Shown: positions 56,552-64,000 of the stretch, in pieces | Numbering within the stretch: the first letter of the stretch is position 1 | How the letters are laid out: every line of letters starts with the position of its first letter | DNA from: Methylocystis rosea SV97 | Lineage (GTDB): Bacteria > Pseudomonadota > Alphaproteobacteria > Rhizobiales > Beijerinckiaceae | Reading direction: 5' to 3' | Assembly (NCBI RefSeq): GCF_000372845.1 | Contig: NZ_KB889963.1 | Span: forward strand, 1,993,923-2,057,922 | Length of the DNA: 64,000 nucleotides | Translations under genes and position numbers: made by a program | Notes under the pieces: generated by a model | The model's database searches: none | Told to the model about the DNA's origin: nothing | Seen by the model: the letters and a program-made list of their open reading frames with translations, nothing else

Positions 56552-57060
56552 TGGCGCGCAGCGCGCAAACGCCCGGTCTGCGGCCGTTTCTTGCCACAGA
56601 CGCCGCGACGCTCGCGGCGCTTTTTCGCGCCAGCGTCGAGGCGCTTGCCGCCGATGACTATGACGATGCGCAGCGCGAGGCTTGGGCGTCCGCGGCTGAC
56701 GACGAAGCGGCCTTCGCGTCGCACCTCGCGGATGCGCTGACCATCGTTGCGCTTGTCGACGGAAACATCGCCGGCTTCGCTGCGCTGCGCGACAACAAGA
56801 TATTCGACATGCTCTATGTGCGGCCCGACATGGCGCGCAAGGGCGTCGGGTCGGCGCTGGCGGAGGCGATTGAAAAACTCGCGGCCGCGCGCGGCACGAC
56901 ACTGCTGACGGTCGAGGCTTCCGACGCGGCGCAGGACTTTTTCGCGGCCCGCGGCTATGTAGCCACGACGCGCAATATGAAAACAATCGCCGGCCAATGG
57001 CTCGGCAATACCACGATGACCAAGGAGTTGGCGGTCCAGGCCGCCGGGAGAGCGCACTGA
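56551..57060 (+). CDS. GNAT family N-acetyltransferase
   Basis: A 169-residue GNAT protein: LRPFLATDAATLAALFRASV at the start, acetyl-CoA loop YVRPDMARKGVGSALAEAIE and TLLTVEASDAAQDFFAARGY. The substrate cannot be told from sequence; the short EASDAAQDFFAARGY helix is typical of small-molecule or protein acetylases. It overlaps the small membrane protein gene by one base and cimA by one base (TGATG both times), so the three form a tight operon. Confidence 0.88.
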   Translation: MARSAQTPGLRPFLATDAATLAALFRASVEALAADDYDDAQREAWASAADDEAAFASHLADALTIVALVDGNIAGFAALRDNKIFDMLYVRPDMARKGVGSALAEAIEKLAAARGTTLLTVEASDAAQDFFAARGYVATTRNMKTIAGQWLGNTTMTKELAVQAAGRAH

Positions 57061-58709
57061 TGGCCAAGGAATGGGCCAAGGATTCGGCCAAGGAACGGCT
57101 GACGCTATACGACACGACGCTGCGCGACGGCGCGCAGACGACGGGCGTCGATTTTTCGCTCGACGACAAGCGTCAGATCGCCGCCATGCTGGACGAGATC
57201 GGAATCGACTATATCGAAGGCGGCTATCCTGGCGCCAATCCGCTCGACACGGAGTTTTTTGCGCAGCGTCCGAAACTGCGCGCGCGCTTCGCCGCCTTCG
57301 GCATGACGCGGCGTCAGGGCCGCTCGGTCGAGAATGATCCGGGCGTCGTGGCGCTGCTCGACAGCAGCGCCGACGTCGTCACCTTCGTCGCCAAGAGCTG
57401 GGACTTTCAGGTCCGCGTCGCCTTACGCTCAACGGAAGAGGACAATCTCGCAAGCGTGACGCAGTCCGTAAACGCCGCCGTCGCGCGCGGCAAGGAAGTC
57501 GCCGTCGATTGCGAGCATTTCTTTGATGGCTTCAAGGCGAATCCGGACTATGCGCTGGCGTGCGCCAAGGCCGCCTATGACGCGGACGCGCGCTGGGTGG
57601 TCCTCTGCGACACCAATGGCGGCACGCTGCCGCACGAGGTCGAGCGCATCGTCGCGGAGGTCGTCAAGCAGATTCCAGGAGACCGCGTCGGCGTGCATTG
57701 CCACGACGACACGGGACAGGCGGTGGCGAATTCGCTTGCCGCCGTGCGCGCCGGCGCGCGGCAGATCCAGGGCACGCTCAACGGTCTTGGCGAACGCTGC
57801 GGCAACGCCAATCTTACGACGATCATCCCGACGTTGTTGCTGAAAGGCGAATTTTCCAAGCGCTTCGAGATCGGCGTGACGCAGGAGAAGCTGACGCATC
57901 TGACGCGCGTCAGCCATGCGCTCGATGAGCTTCTCAACCGCGCGCCCAACCGCCATGCGCCCTATGTCGGCGCCAGCGCCTTTGCGACCAAGGCCGGCAT
58001 TCACGCCTCGGCGGTGCTGACCGATCCGCGCACTTACGAACATGTCACGCCGGAATCGGTCGGAAATGTGCGGCGCGTCCTCGTGTCCGATCAGGCGGGG
58101 CGCTCGAACATCGCGGCCGAGCTTGGCCGATTGGGCGTCGTCCTCGACAAGGACGATCCGCGTCTGGCGCGGCTTCTCGATGAGGTGAAGGAGAAGGAAG
58201 CGCAAGGCTACGCCTATGAGGGCGCCGACGCCTCATTCTTTCTTCTGGCGAAGCGCGTGCTTGGCGAGGCGCCGCATTTCTTCGACATTGAACGCTACAG
58301 CGTCGCGGTCGATCGGCGCTTCGCCAGGAATGGCGGCTTCGAGGACCAGGGCGCCGAGGCGATCGTCAAGATCAATGTCGATGGCGAGAGCCGCATTTCG
58401 GCCGCCGAAGGCAACGGCCCCGTCAACGCCCTCGATCTCGCGCTGCGCAAGGATCTCGGCGCCTATCAACGCTTCATCGACGACGTTCGGCTCGTCGATT
58501 ATCGAGTCCGCGTGTTCCAAGGCGGCACCGACGCGGTCACGCGCGTTCTCGTCGAATGCGCCGACGGCGAGGGCGGGCGATGGTCGACGGTCGGCGTTTC
58601 GGCCAATGTCATCGACGCGTCCTTCGAGGCGCTCGTCGACGCGATCAACTACAAGCTGCTGGTGTCGGTCGAGCGCAACGACCGTCAGACCGCTACAGCC
58701 GTTCGGTGA
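57060..58709 (+). CDS. cimA: Citramalate synthase
   Basis: A 549-residue DRE-TIM enzyme. N-terminal LTLYDTTLRDGAQTTGVDFS, then HCHDDTGQAVANSLAAVRAG (metal-binding H-x-H) and GLGERCGNANLTTIIPTLLL. The C-terminal part is the LeuA dimer/regulatory domain (VFQGGTDAVTRVLVECADGE). These features and length fit citramalate synthase (TIGR00977 type) that joins pyruvate and acetyl-CoA for isoleucine synthesis, rather than 2-isopropylmalate synthase. Its 3' end overlaps the convergent LOG gene by 17 bases. Confidence 0.93.
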   Translation: MAKEWAKDSAKERLTLYDTTLRDGAQTTGVDFSLDDKRQIAAMLDEIGIDYIEGGYPGANPLDTEFFAQRPKLRARFAAFGMTRRQGRSVENDPGVVALLDSSADVVTFVAKSWDFQVRVALRSTEEDNLASVTQSVNAAVARGKEVAVDCEHFFDGFKANPDYALACAKAAYDADARWVVLCDTNGGTLPHEVERIVAEVVKQIPGDRVGVHCHDDTGQAVANSLAAVRAGARQIQGTLNGLGERCGNANLTTIIPTLLLKGEFSKRFEIGVTQEKLTHLTRVSHALDELLNRAPNRHAPYVGASAFATKAGIHASAVLTDPRTYEHVTPESVGNVRRVLVSDQAGRSNIAAELGRLGVVLDKDDPRLARLLDEVKEKEAQGYAYEGADASFFLLAKRVLGEAPHFFDIERYSVAVDRRFARNGGFEDQGAEAIVKINVDGESRISAAEGNGPVNALDLALRKDLGAYQRFIDDVRLVDYRVRVFQGGTDAVTRVLVECADGEGGRWSTVGVSANVIDASFEALVDAINYKLLVSVERNDRQTATAVR

Positions 58710-59289
58710 TCGCTGTCTCGCTGATGTCTGGAGAATGGCGAACCGCCGCGAAAATCATCGGCAGAATGTCTTCGATGCGTTCGGCCACGAGATAGCGCAC
58801 GTTATCGACTTCCCCGAAGAACTCCTCGTTCCGCATATGCGCGAAAAGCGACAGCAGCGGACGCCAGAAGCCGCCGATGTCGGCGATGACCAGAGGCTTG
58901 GTGTGACGGCCGAGCTGAATCCAGGTCAGCTGCTCGGTCAGCTCCTCCAAAGTGCCGACGCCGCCAGGCAGCGCGATGAAGGCGTCGGATCGTTCGAACA
59001 TCAGGCGCTTACGCGTGTGCATGTCGTCGACGACGACGAGTTCCGTCGCGCCCGTGAAGGGAATCTCCCGTCGGTCCAGGAACTCGGGAATGATCCCGGT
59101 GACAACGCCGCCGGCGGCGACCGTGGCCTTCGCCAGAACGCCCATTAAGCCAATGGCGCCGCCGCCATAAACGAGGCCGACTCCGGCGCGTGCAAGGGCC
59201 GCGCCCAGCGCGCGCGCCGCCGCTGTGTAACGCGGATCGGCGCCGATCGAGGAGCCGCAATAGACGCAAACGTTCTTAATTTCTCGCAT
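58693..59289 (-). CDS. LOG family protein (TIGR00730 Rossmann fold)
   Basis: A 198-residue protein with VCVYCGSSIGADPRYTAAAR, GLVYGGGAIGLMGVLAKATV and the signature PGGVGTLEELTEQLTWIQLG, preceded by MHTRKRLMFERSDAFIALPG. LOG proteins hydrolyse nucleoside 5'-monophosphates to ribose 5-phosphate, and some act on cytokinin nucleotides. ATG at 59289 is chosen because AAGAGA is suitably spaced; another ATG lies two codons earlier. It is divergent from the Atm1-like exporter gene. Confidence 0.93.
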   Translation of the reverse strand: MREIKNVCVYCGSSIGADPRYTAAARALGAALARAGVGLVYGGGAIGLMGVLAKATVAAGGVVTGIIPEFLDRREIPFTGATELVVVDDMHTRKRLMFERSDAFIALPGGVGTLEELTEQLTWIQLGRHTKPLVIADIGGFWRPLLSLFAHMRNEEFFGEVDNVRYLVAERIEDILPMIFAAVRHSPDISETAITERL

Positions 59290-59397
59290 GTGCATTCTCT
59301 TGCAGCGCTATCGCCGCGCTGCGGCTTGGGGTGCGCATTCCTTCTAAAACTCATATATGACGCAAAACGCGACGGCGGCCCATTCAATCGGAGACCT

Positions 59398-61308
59398 ATG
59401 CTGAATCCTGATCAAGGCGAATCAAGCGCAATCGATGCGGAAGACGCCGCGCCTCAGCCCATTAATGAACAGCAATTGTCGGAATCGTCTCTTTTCAAGA
59501 CGATACGCCATTTGTGGCCCTACATCTGGCCGCGCGGCCGCCGCGATCTCGAGCTTCGGGTCGCCGCGGTCTTTGCGCTGCTCGTCGTCAGCAAGCTGTT
59601 CAACGCCGCGACGCCATACGCTTTCAAATGGGCGACGGACGCGCTGGCTGAGGGCGGCCCAGGCGTGGCGGGGAAGCTCGCAACCGCGGCGGTCTTTTTC
59701 ACTCTAATGATGGGCGCTATCCGCATCGCTTCGGTCGTGCTGATGCAGCTGCGTGACGGCATCTTCGCGGCGGTGGCGATGCACGCCGTGCGTCGGCTGG
59801 CGACCGATCTTTTCGTGCATATGCATGAGCTGTCGCTGCGGTTTCATATCGGCCGAAAGACCGGCGGACTGACGCGCGTGCTCGAGCGCGGGCGCAACGG
59901 CATCGAGACGCTGTCGCGCCTCATCATGTCGACCGGCGCCCCGACAGTGCTGGAGATGGCGCTGGTCCTTGGCATTTTTCTCTATCAGTTCGGCTGGCGC
60001 TATGGGCTCGTCCTGGTCGCGACTCTCGCCGGATATTTTCTCTATACGACGCTCGCCACAAATTGGCGGATCGCCATTCGGCGCAGGATGAACGACAGCG
60101 ACACCGACGCCAATCAGAAGGCGATCGACAGCCTGCTGAACTATGAAACGGTCAAATATTTCGGCGCGGAGAGACGTGAGGCTGAGCGCTACGACAAATC
60201 GATGATCCATTACGAGCAGGCGAGCACGCAGTCCTATGTCTCGCTTGCGGTGCTCAACGCCGGCCAGACGGTGATCTTCATCATCGGCCTCACCACCATG
60301 ATGGTGATGTGCGTCTATGGCATCGAGGCCGGCCGCAATACGGTGGGCGATTTCGTCCTGATCAACCTGATGATGGGGCAGTTGGCGCAGCCCCTAAATT
60401 TCATGGGCACCTTCTATCGCGAGGTGCGGCAGGCGATCATCGACATCGAAACGATGTTTTCGATCCTGGCGCAGAGCCCGGAGATCCTGGACAAGCCCGG
60501 CGCGACGCCGCTCCTCGTGCGCGAAGGGCGGATCGTTTTCGATAATGTCGCGTTCCACTACGAGCCGAACCGGCCGATCCTCAAGGGCGTGAGCTTTGAA
60601 GCCGAGCCCGGACAAACCATCGCCATCGTCGGGCCGTCCGGCGCCGGAAAATCGACGATCTCGCGCCTGATGTATCGTTTCTACGAGCCGCAAGGCGGCC
60701 GCATCACGATCGACGGGCAGAATATTCTCGACGTCACGCAGGAAAGCCTGCGGGCGGCGATTGGCATGGTGCCGCAGGACACCGTGCTGTTTAACGATTC
60801 GATCGGCTACAACATCCGCTATGGAAGATGGGACGCGAGCGACGAAGAGGTGCGCGAGGCGGCGCGGCTCGCGCAGATCGACCGCTTCATCGAAAGCGTG
60901 CCGGAGGCCTATGGCGCGCAGGTCGGCGAGCGCGGGCTGAAGCTTTCCGGCGGCGAGAAGCAGCGCGTCGCGATTGCGCGCACGATTCTCAAAGGTCCGC
61001 CGATTCTCATCCTCGATGAAGCGACGTCGGCGCTCGACAGCTTGACCGAACATGAAATTCAGGAGGCGTTGAGGCGGGTCGCGCGCGGCCGCACGACGCT
61101 CGTCATCGCGCATCGTCTGTCGACCATCGTCGACGCCGACGAAATCCTGTTTCTCGATCATGGCCGAATCGTCGAACGCGGCACGCACAAGGCGCTGCTG
61201 GCGCTTGGCGGCCATTACGCCGGCATGTGGAACCGTCAGCGCGAGGCCGCCGAGGCGCGCGCTAAATTGCTGGAGGCGGAGCGGGAGGAATTGGAGGAGG
61301 CGGAATAG
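59398..61308 (+). CDS. Atm1/HMT-type ABC exporter (fused permease-ATPase)
   Basis: A 636-residue half transporter: six membrane helices (LFNAATPYAFKWATDALAEG in TM1, LINLMMGQLAQPLNFMGTFY and REVRQAIIDIETMFSILAQS in the Atm1-specific TM5-6 region) and an ABC domain with GPSGAGKS, LSGGEKQRVAIAR and ILDEATSALD. The family exports glutathione-linked sulfur or metal species; in Alphaproteobacteria the homologue aids heavy-metal tolerance and Fe-S supply. ATG at 59398 follows GGAGAC. Confidence 0.93.
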   Translation: MLNPDQGESSAIDAEDAAPQPINEQQLSESSLFKTIRHLWPYIWPRGRRDLELRVAAVFALLVVSKLFNAATPYAFKWATDALAEGGPGVAGKLATAAVFFTLMMGAIRIASVVLMQLRDGIFAAVAMHAVRRLATDLFVHMHELSLRFHIGRKTGGLTRVLERGRNGIETLSRLIMSTGAPTVLEMALVLGIFLYQFGWRYGLVLVATLAGYFLYTTLATNWRIAIRRRMNDSDTDANQKAIDSLLNYETVKYFGAERREAERYDKSMIHYEQASTQSYVSLAVLNAGQTVIFIIGLTTMMVMCVYGIEAGRNTVGDFVLINLMMGQLAQPLNFMGTFYREVRQAIIDIETMFSILAQSPEILDKPGATPLLVREGRIVFDNVAFHYEPNRPILKGVSFEAEPGQTIAIVGPSGAGKSTISRLMYRFYEPQGGRITIDGQNILDVTQESLRAAIGMVPQDTVLFNDSIGYNIRYGRWDASDEEVREAARLAQIDRFIESVPEAYGAQVGERGLKLSGGEKQRVAIARTILKGPPILILDEATSALDSLTEHEIQEALRRVARGRTTLVIAHRLSTIVDADEILFLDHGRIVERGTHKALLALGGHYAGMWNRQREAAEARAKLLEAEREELEEAE

Positions 61309-61495
61309 GCGACGCGAGCCTCGGATGGCGAATTCTGGCCGCTCTTTGGCAAGATCGCTTCTTTGTCGAAATCCGGATTGGCGGCAGCTTCAAAGCTCGG
61401 CGCATTCAACGGGGGCGGCGGCCTTGGATGCTTTTTTTGGCGGCAAGTCGACGGCGTCGAGCCGAACGTCTCGCGCGCCATGACCGGAGGGTCCG

Positions 61496-62104
61496 ATGTC
61501 GGGAAGACTTCTGCTCGCCGCGCTTCTGGCCTGCGTGTGCGTAAACATTGCTCAGGCGCAGATCAGGGCGGAACATCCGCGCCATTGCGTGATGAGCGTC
61601 GGTCCGACGCAAATGATGTTCAGCGCTTTTCAAGAAAATCAGACCGACGAGATTTTCTGCCGGCATGTGCCGACGCTCGGTCCGACGATAATCATCCTCG
61701 ACGCGCGGCAGATCGAGCTGCGCGACATGAACATCGAAATCCGCGTGCTGCGCAATGTCGGTCAGGCCGATTGGCGCGACGATCTCGATGCCAACACCGT
61801 CGCCGTTTTGCCGCCGCAGAAATATTTGGCGGACAAGGGCACGACAAGCTTCACGCATAATTTCGTCAGCGACGGAAGCTATGTCGCTCTCGTCAGGGCG
61901 ACCAGCGACGACGGCGCCAAGGAATATGTCGGGCAGTATGATTTTTCGGTGGGCGAGGGGGCTGAATGGTCCGCCGCGTTCGGCGTGCTCTCGCTTGTGG
62001 GGGCTGGCTGCGCACTGGCGATGTGGCGGCGCAAGCGCGCGGCGCCCCGGCCACGGTTCGCGCGAGACAAATCGTCTCCGTCAGCGCTTCGACAGTCGCG
62101 TTAG
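61496..62104 (+). CDS. Exported protein with C-terminal membrane anchor, unknown
   Basis: A 202-residue protein with signal peptide (LLLAALLACVCVNIAQAQ), a soluble region with two cysteines (RHCVMSVGPT; IFCRHVPTLG), a beta-rich part ending YVGQYDFSVG, and a C-terminal helix (AFGVLSLVGAGCALAMW) followed by basic RRKRAAPRPRF. GGAGGG lies before the ATG. The layout places the body in the periplasm on a single C-terminal anchor. I do not recognise the family. Its last 24 bases overlap the convergent next gene. Confidence 0.65.
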   Translation: MSGRLLLAALLACVCVNIAQAQIRAEHPRHCVMSVGPTQMMFSAFQENQTDEIFCRHVPTLGPTIIILDARQIELRDMNIEIRVLRNVGQADWRDDLDANTVAVLPPQKYLADKGTTSFTHNFVSDGSYVALVRATSDDGAKEYVGQYDFSVGEGAEWSAAFGVLSLVGAGCALAMWRRKRAAPRPRFARDKSSPSALRQSR

Positions 62105-62350
62105 ATTGCCATTGACCCGCTTCGTGTAAACGGCGAGCGCGCGTTCGGCGGCGCGATGCGGTTGTCCTGTCGCCATGCTCATCGCGGCCGCGAGGCTGGC
62201 CTCGGCCGCGGCTTCGAGCTTTTCGCTCACCATCAGGTCGCTTTCGCGCTTGCCATGCGCGCCGCCCGTGGCGATCTTCATCAGCCGCAAGCCGATGACC
62301 TGATTGGCCACGAAGCTCATCTTGAGCGTGTCGGAGAAAAGCTTGTTCAT
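62081..62350 (-). CDS. Small helical protein (phasin-like, often mislabelled antifreeze)
   Basis: An 89-residue all-helical protein: MNKLFSDTLKMSFVANQVIG, LRLMKIATGGAHGKRESDLM, then an Ala-rich helix (SEKLEAAAEASLAAAMSMAT) and RVNGNLTRLSKR. I recall short alphaproteobacterial proteins with the QVIGLRLMKLA motif, annotated as antifreeze or phasin-like. A role with storage granules is only a guess. ATG at 62350 is preferred over an in-frame start seven codons upstream. Confidence 0.65.
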   Translation of the reverse strand: MNKLFSDTLKMSFVANQVIGLRLMKIATGGAHGKRESDLMVSEKLEAAAEASLAAAMSMATGQPHRAAERALAVYTKRVNGNLTRLSKR

Positions 62351-62466
62351 TTTCGATCGACGTCTGCGCATGTTGGCCCCCTATGGAGGCAGATAGCGCG
62401 GTCGATGCGTTGTCCAACTGTCACCGCGAAACATTGGAAGTCACGGGCGCTGAGAGCGGAGCATCG

Positions 62467-62862
62467 CTACGCCATGGCCGGGCGCAAACCGAGGCGCTCG
62501 ACGAATGGGTCGAAATCCCTGTCGCTGTAGAGCAGCGGCAGATCGCTTTCGATGCAGCGGGTGGCGATGATCGTGTCGATGGTTTTCCTCGGCGTGACGC
62601 CGAGACCGCGCAGCTTGCGATAATTTTTTGCCGCGCGCAGGGCGATTTCCTTGCCGCCGAGTTCTACGATCGTCAGCGTGGTCAGGAATTTCTGAGCGCG
62701 ATTGAAATCGCGGTCCCGATCGAAGCCTTGCAGCACTTCAGTCAAGATCAGATCGCCTATTGCGACCAATTCGTCCTGGAGCAACCTGTCCAGACGATCG
62801 GTCTCGGGCGAGGCGACGCCACGAAAATAGTCGATCCAAACGCTGGAATCGACGAGGATCAT
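62467..62862 (-). CDS. vapC: VapC family PIN-domain toxin
   Basis: A 131-residue PIN RNase. Predicted metal-binding acids are Asp5 (MILVDSSVWIDYF), Glu42 (DLILTEVLQGF), Asp96 (RKTIDTIIATRCIE) and Asp114/Asp116 (LLYSDRDFDPF), so the active site looks intact. VapC toxins cut tRNA or rRNA. ATG overlaps the vapB stop by four bases. Confidence 0.95.
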   Translation of the reverse strand: MILVDSSVWIDYFRGVASPETDRLDRLLQDELVAIGDLILTEVLQGFDRDRDFNRAQKFLTTLTIVELGGKEIALRAAKNYRKLRGLGVTPRKTIDTIIATRCIESDLPLLYSDRDFDPFVERLGLRPAMA

Positions 62863-63059
62863 GTTTTCTTATCCGTGCGCATAGCGTCGAGATCGCCCCG
62901 CCAGTCGAGCTTTCCGCGCAGGCTTCGGATTTGCTTTTGCCGCTGGAGGCGTAGCAGCGTCCGCAGCGCGAGTTCGACGGCTTCCTTCTTGGTCTTGAGG
63001 CCCGTCGCGCGCAGCGCCTCTTCCATTAGCTTGTCATCGATGACGATGTTGGTGCGCAT
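62859..63059 (-). CDS. vapB: VapB family antitoxin
   Basis: A 66-residue antitoxin. MRTNIVIDDKLMEEALRATG and LKTKKEAVELALRTLLRLQR form a ribbon-helix-helix DNA-binding fold; the C-terminal tail (SLRGKLDWRGDLDAMRTDK) should wrap VapC. It starts inside a perfect inverted repeat (63057-63088) that is the likely autoregulatory operator. Confidence 0.94.
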   Translation of the reverse strand: MRTNIVIDDKLMEEALRATGLKTKKEAVELALRTLLRLQRQKQIRSLRGKLDWRGDLDAMRTDKKT

Positions 63060-63088
63060 GTGTATGATGCTCCGACTCCATACACATG
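63057..63088 (-). promoter_or_regulatory. VapBC operator candidate
   Basis: CATGTGTATG (63057-63066) and CATACACATG (63079-63088) are perfect 10-bp inverted repeats, 12 bases apart. The first includes the vapB start codon. RHH antitoxins bind such palindromes to repress their own operon. Confidence 0.7.
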
Positions 63089-63167
63089 CTATGCCTGCGT
63101 GGCGCTGGCTTCAAGAGTTTTATGCTATAGAGGGCGAGGATGCGCCGCCGCCGTTTGATCTGACGGA

Positions 63168-63233
63168 CGGCATTTGATTTGCCTCCCCGCCCTCTCCGCA
63201 GAAGCGGGGACGGACATTGCGCCGGCATTTGAT
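63168..63233. repeat. Solo palindrome bounded by an 11-bp direct repeat
   Basis: CGGCATTTGAT occurs at 63168-63178 and again at 63223-63233. The 44 bases between them contain CCTCCCCGC (63182-63190) and GCGGGGACGG (63204-63213), which form a stem and resemble the CCCCGCTCTCCGCGGGG part of the repeat beside DUF559 gene 1. The layout looks like an inserted palindrome with a target-site duplication. Confidence 0.65.
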
Positions 63234-63290
63234 CTAACCAGTGTTTCCCGTCATCTTCCTCTTCCTCTCCTCTCCGTTTGGTAATCGCGG

Positions 63291-64000
63291 ATGCTGAATC
63301 GCCGCGCGTTCCTGCGCCTGATGACCACACTTATTGTCGCTGGCGGCGGCATCGCGATCTATGGCTCGCTCGTCGAGCCGCTTTTTCGTTTGCGCGTCAC
63401 CCGTTACGCCTTCACGCCGCCGACGTGGCCAAAAGACTTAAGGTTGCGGCTCGCGATTGTAGCCGATCTTCACGCCTGCGATCCGTGGATGACCGCCGAG
63501 CGTGTGACGGAAATTGTCGACCTGATCAACAGTCAGGGCGCTGACTGCGCCTTGCTCGTTGGCGACTATGTGGCGACTCACAAATTTCAGAGACAGGAGC
63601 CGGCGAGCGCCTGGTCGCGCGCATTGGCGCGGCTCGACGCGCCTCTCGGCGTTCATGCCGTGCTCGGCAACCATGACTGGTGGGCGGATGAGGCGTCGAT
63701 GCGCCGCGGCGAGGGCCTGCCGGATGTTGGCAAGGCCATGCAGGATGCGGGTCTCGCCGTTTATCAGAATGACGCCGTGCGTTTGGTCAAGGACGGGAAA
63801 GCGTTCTGGATTGTCGGACTGGGCGATCAAATCGCCTTTGTCCCGGTGCGGGGGTGGCGCCACCCCCGATATGGGATCGATGATCTGAACGGGGCGCTGA
63901 CGAAAGTCGCGGACGACGCGCCAGTTATTCTGCTGGCGCATGAGCCGGATATTTTTCCGAGCGTGCCGGCGCGCGTTTCGCTCACGCTCAGCGGCCATAC
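63291..64000 (+). CDS. Metallophosphoesterase (3' end beyond window)
   Basis: The frame from ATG 63291 stays open to the right edge (236 codons). It starts with a signal or anchor segment (LRLMTTLIVAGGGIAIYGSL), then the calcineurin-like motifs: IVADLHACDPWM (D-x-H), ALLVGDYVATHK (GD), AVLGNHDWWADEASM (GNHD) and the final VILLAHEPDIF and LTLSGH. This resembles YkuE/YaeI-type phosphodiesterases, membrane-linked on the periplasmic side. GGTAATCGCGG precedes the ATG with a weak SD. The last metal motif (GH-x-H) is cut by the edge. Confidence 0.9.
   Translation, partial: MLNRRAFLRLMTTLIVAGGGIAIYGSLVEPLFRLRVTRYAFTPPTWPKDLRLRLAIVADLHACDPWMTAERVTEIVDLINSQGADCALLVGDYVATHKFQRQEPASAWSRALARLDAPLGVHAVLGNHDWWADEASMRRGEGLPDVGKAMQDAGLAVYQNDAVRLVKDGKAFWIVGLGDQIAFVPVRGWRHPRYGIDDLNGALTKVADDAPVILLAHEPDIFPSVPARVSLTLSGH

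Overview
This window is chromosomal DNA from a GC-rich alphaproteobacterium, most likely a member of Hyphomicrobiales (Rhizobiales), perhaps the Methylocystaceae/Beijerinckiaceae branch. The order comes from protein content and gene order: corC-lnt-Xre regulator-metK-trmB behind miaB-ybeZ-ybeY, a type 2 ArgC, a DksA without its zinc-finger cysteines, CckA with a CtrA box, and DUF2865 and DUF1289 proteins. The family is a guess; no methane-oxidation or other lineage-diagnostic gene is present. Nearly all of the window is core chromosome. No rRNA, tRNA, CRISPR, prophage or intact insertion sequence was seen.

Layout. 1-5.5 kb (minus): cvpA (cut by the edge), radA, ihfA, fabH, plsX and a DUF177 gene, covering DNA repair, nucleoid and lipid-synthesis functions. 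5.7-12.7 kb: bamE, a lytic transglycosylase, argC, small ORFs, a flavodoxin-fold protein and two MFS transporters. 12.7-13.8 kb: rplM-rpsI with a clear promoter and terminator. 14.1-15.9 and 28.5-30.5 kb: two paralogous glnK-amtB operons, each with a -24/-12 (sigma54-type) promoter candidate. 16.1-24.8 kb: peptide turnover (M17 aminopeptidase, NlpC/P60 protein, MaoC protein) facing a yejABEF peptide importer. 24.9-28.4 kb: an aldehyde dehydrogenase, a UshA-like phosphatase and the first DUF559 nuclease gene. 30.7-42 kb (minus): a run of housekeeping operons (tesB to ybbN; miaB to trmB). 42.3-45.9 kb: rimI-tsaB, nfuA and trmJ. 46-51.4 kb: icd, dksA, a FliO-like protein and cckA. 51.4-64 kb: envelope proteins, cysS with a compositionally foreign 3' third, a second DUF559 gene between two composite repeats, cimA, a LOG-family gene, an Atm1-type exporter, a VapBC pair and a metallophosphoesterase cut by the right edge.

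The most unusual feature is the pairing of small DUF559 (PD-(D/E)XK-like) nuclease genes with palindromic repeats. One gene (28.0-28.4 kb) lies between inverted copies of a GC-rich palindrome. The other (55.9-56.2 kb) lies between two direct copies of a composite inverted-repeat element. A related solo palindrome near 63.2 kb is bounded by an 11-bp direct repeat that looks like a target-site duplication. This suggests repeat-borne, nuclease-carrying mobile units comparable in logic to REP/RAYT systems. Other points worth checking are an apparent frameshift or non-standard start in miaB, the mosaic cysS with a short cysteine-containing ORF upstream, and a UshA-like phosphatase that has lost a metal-binding histidine.
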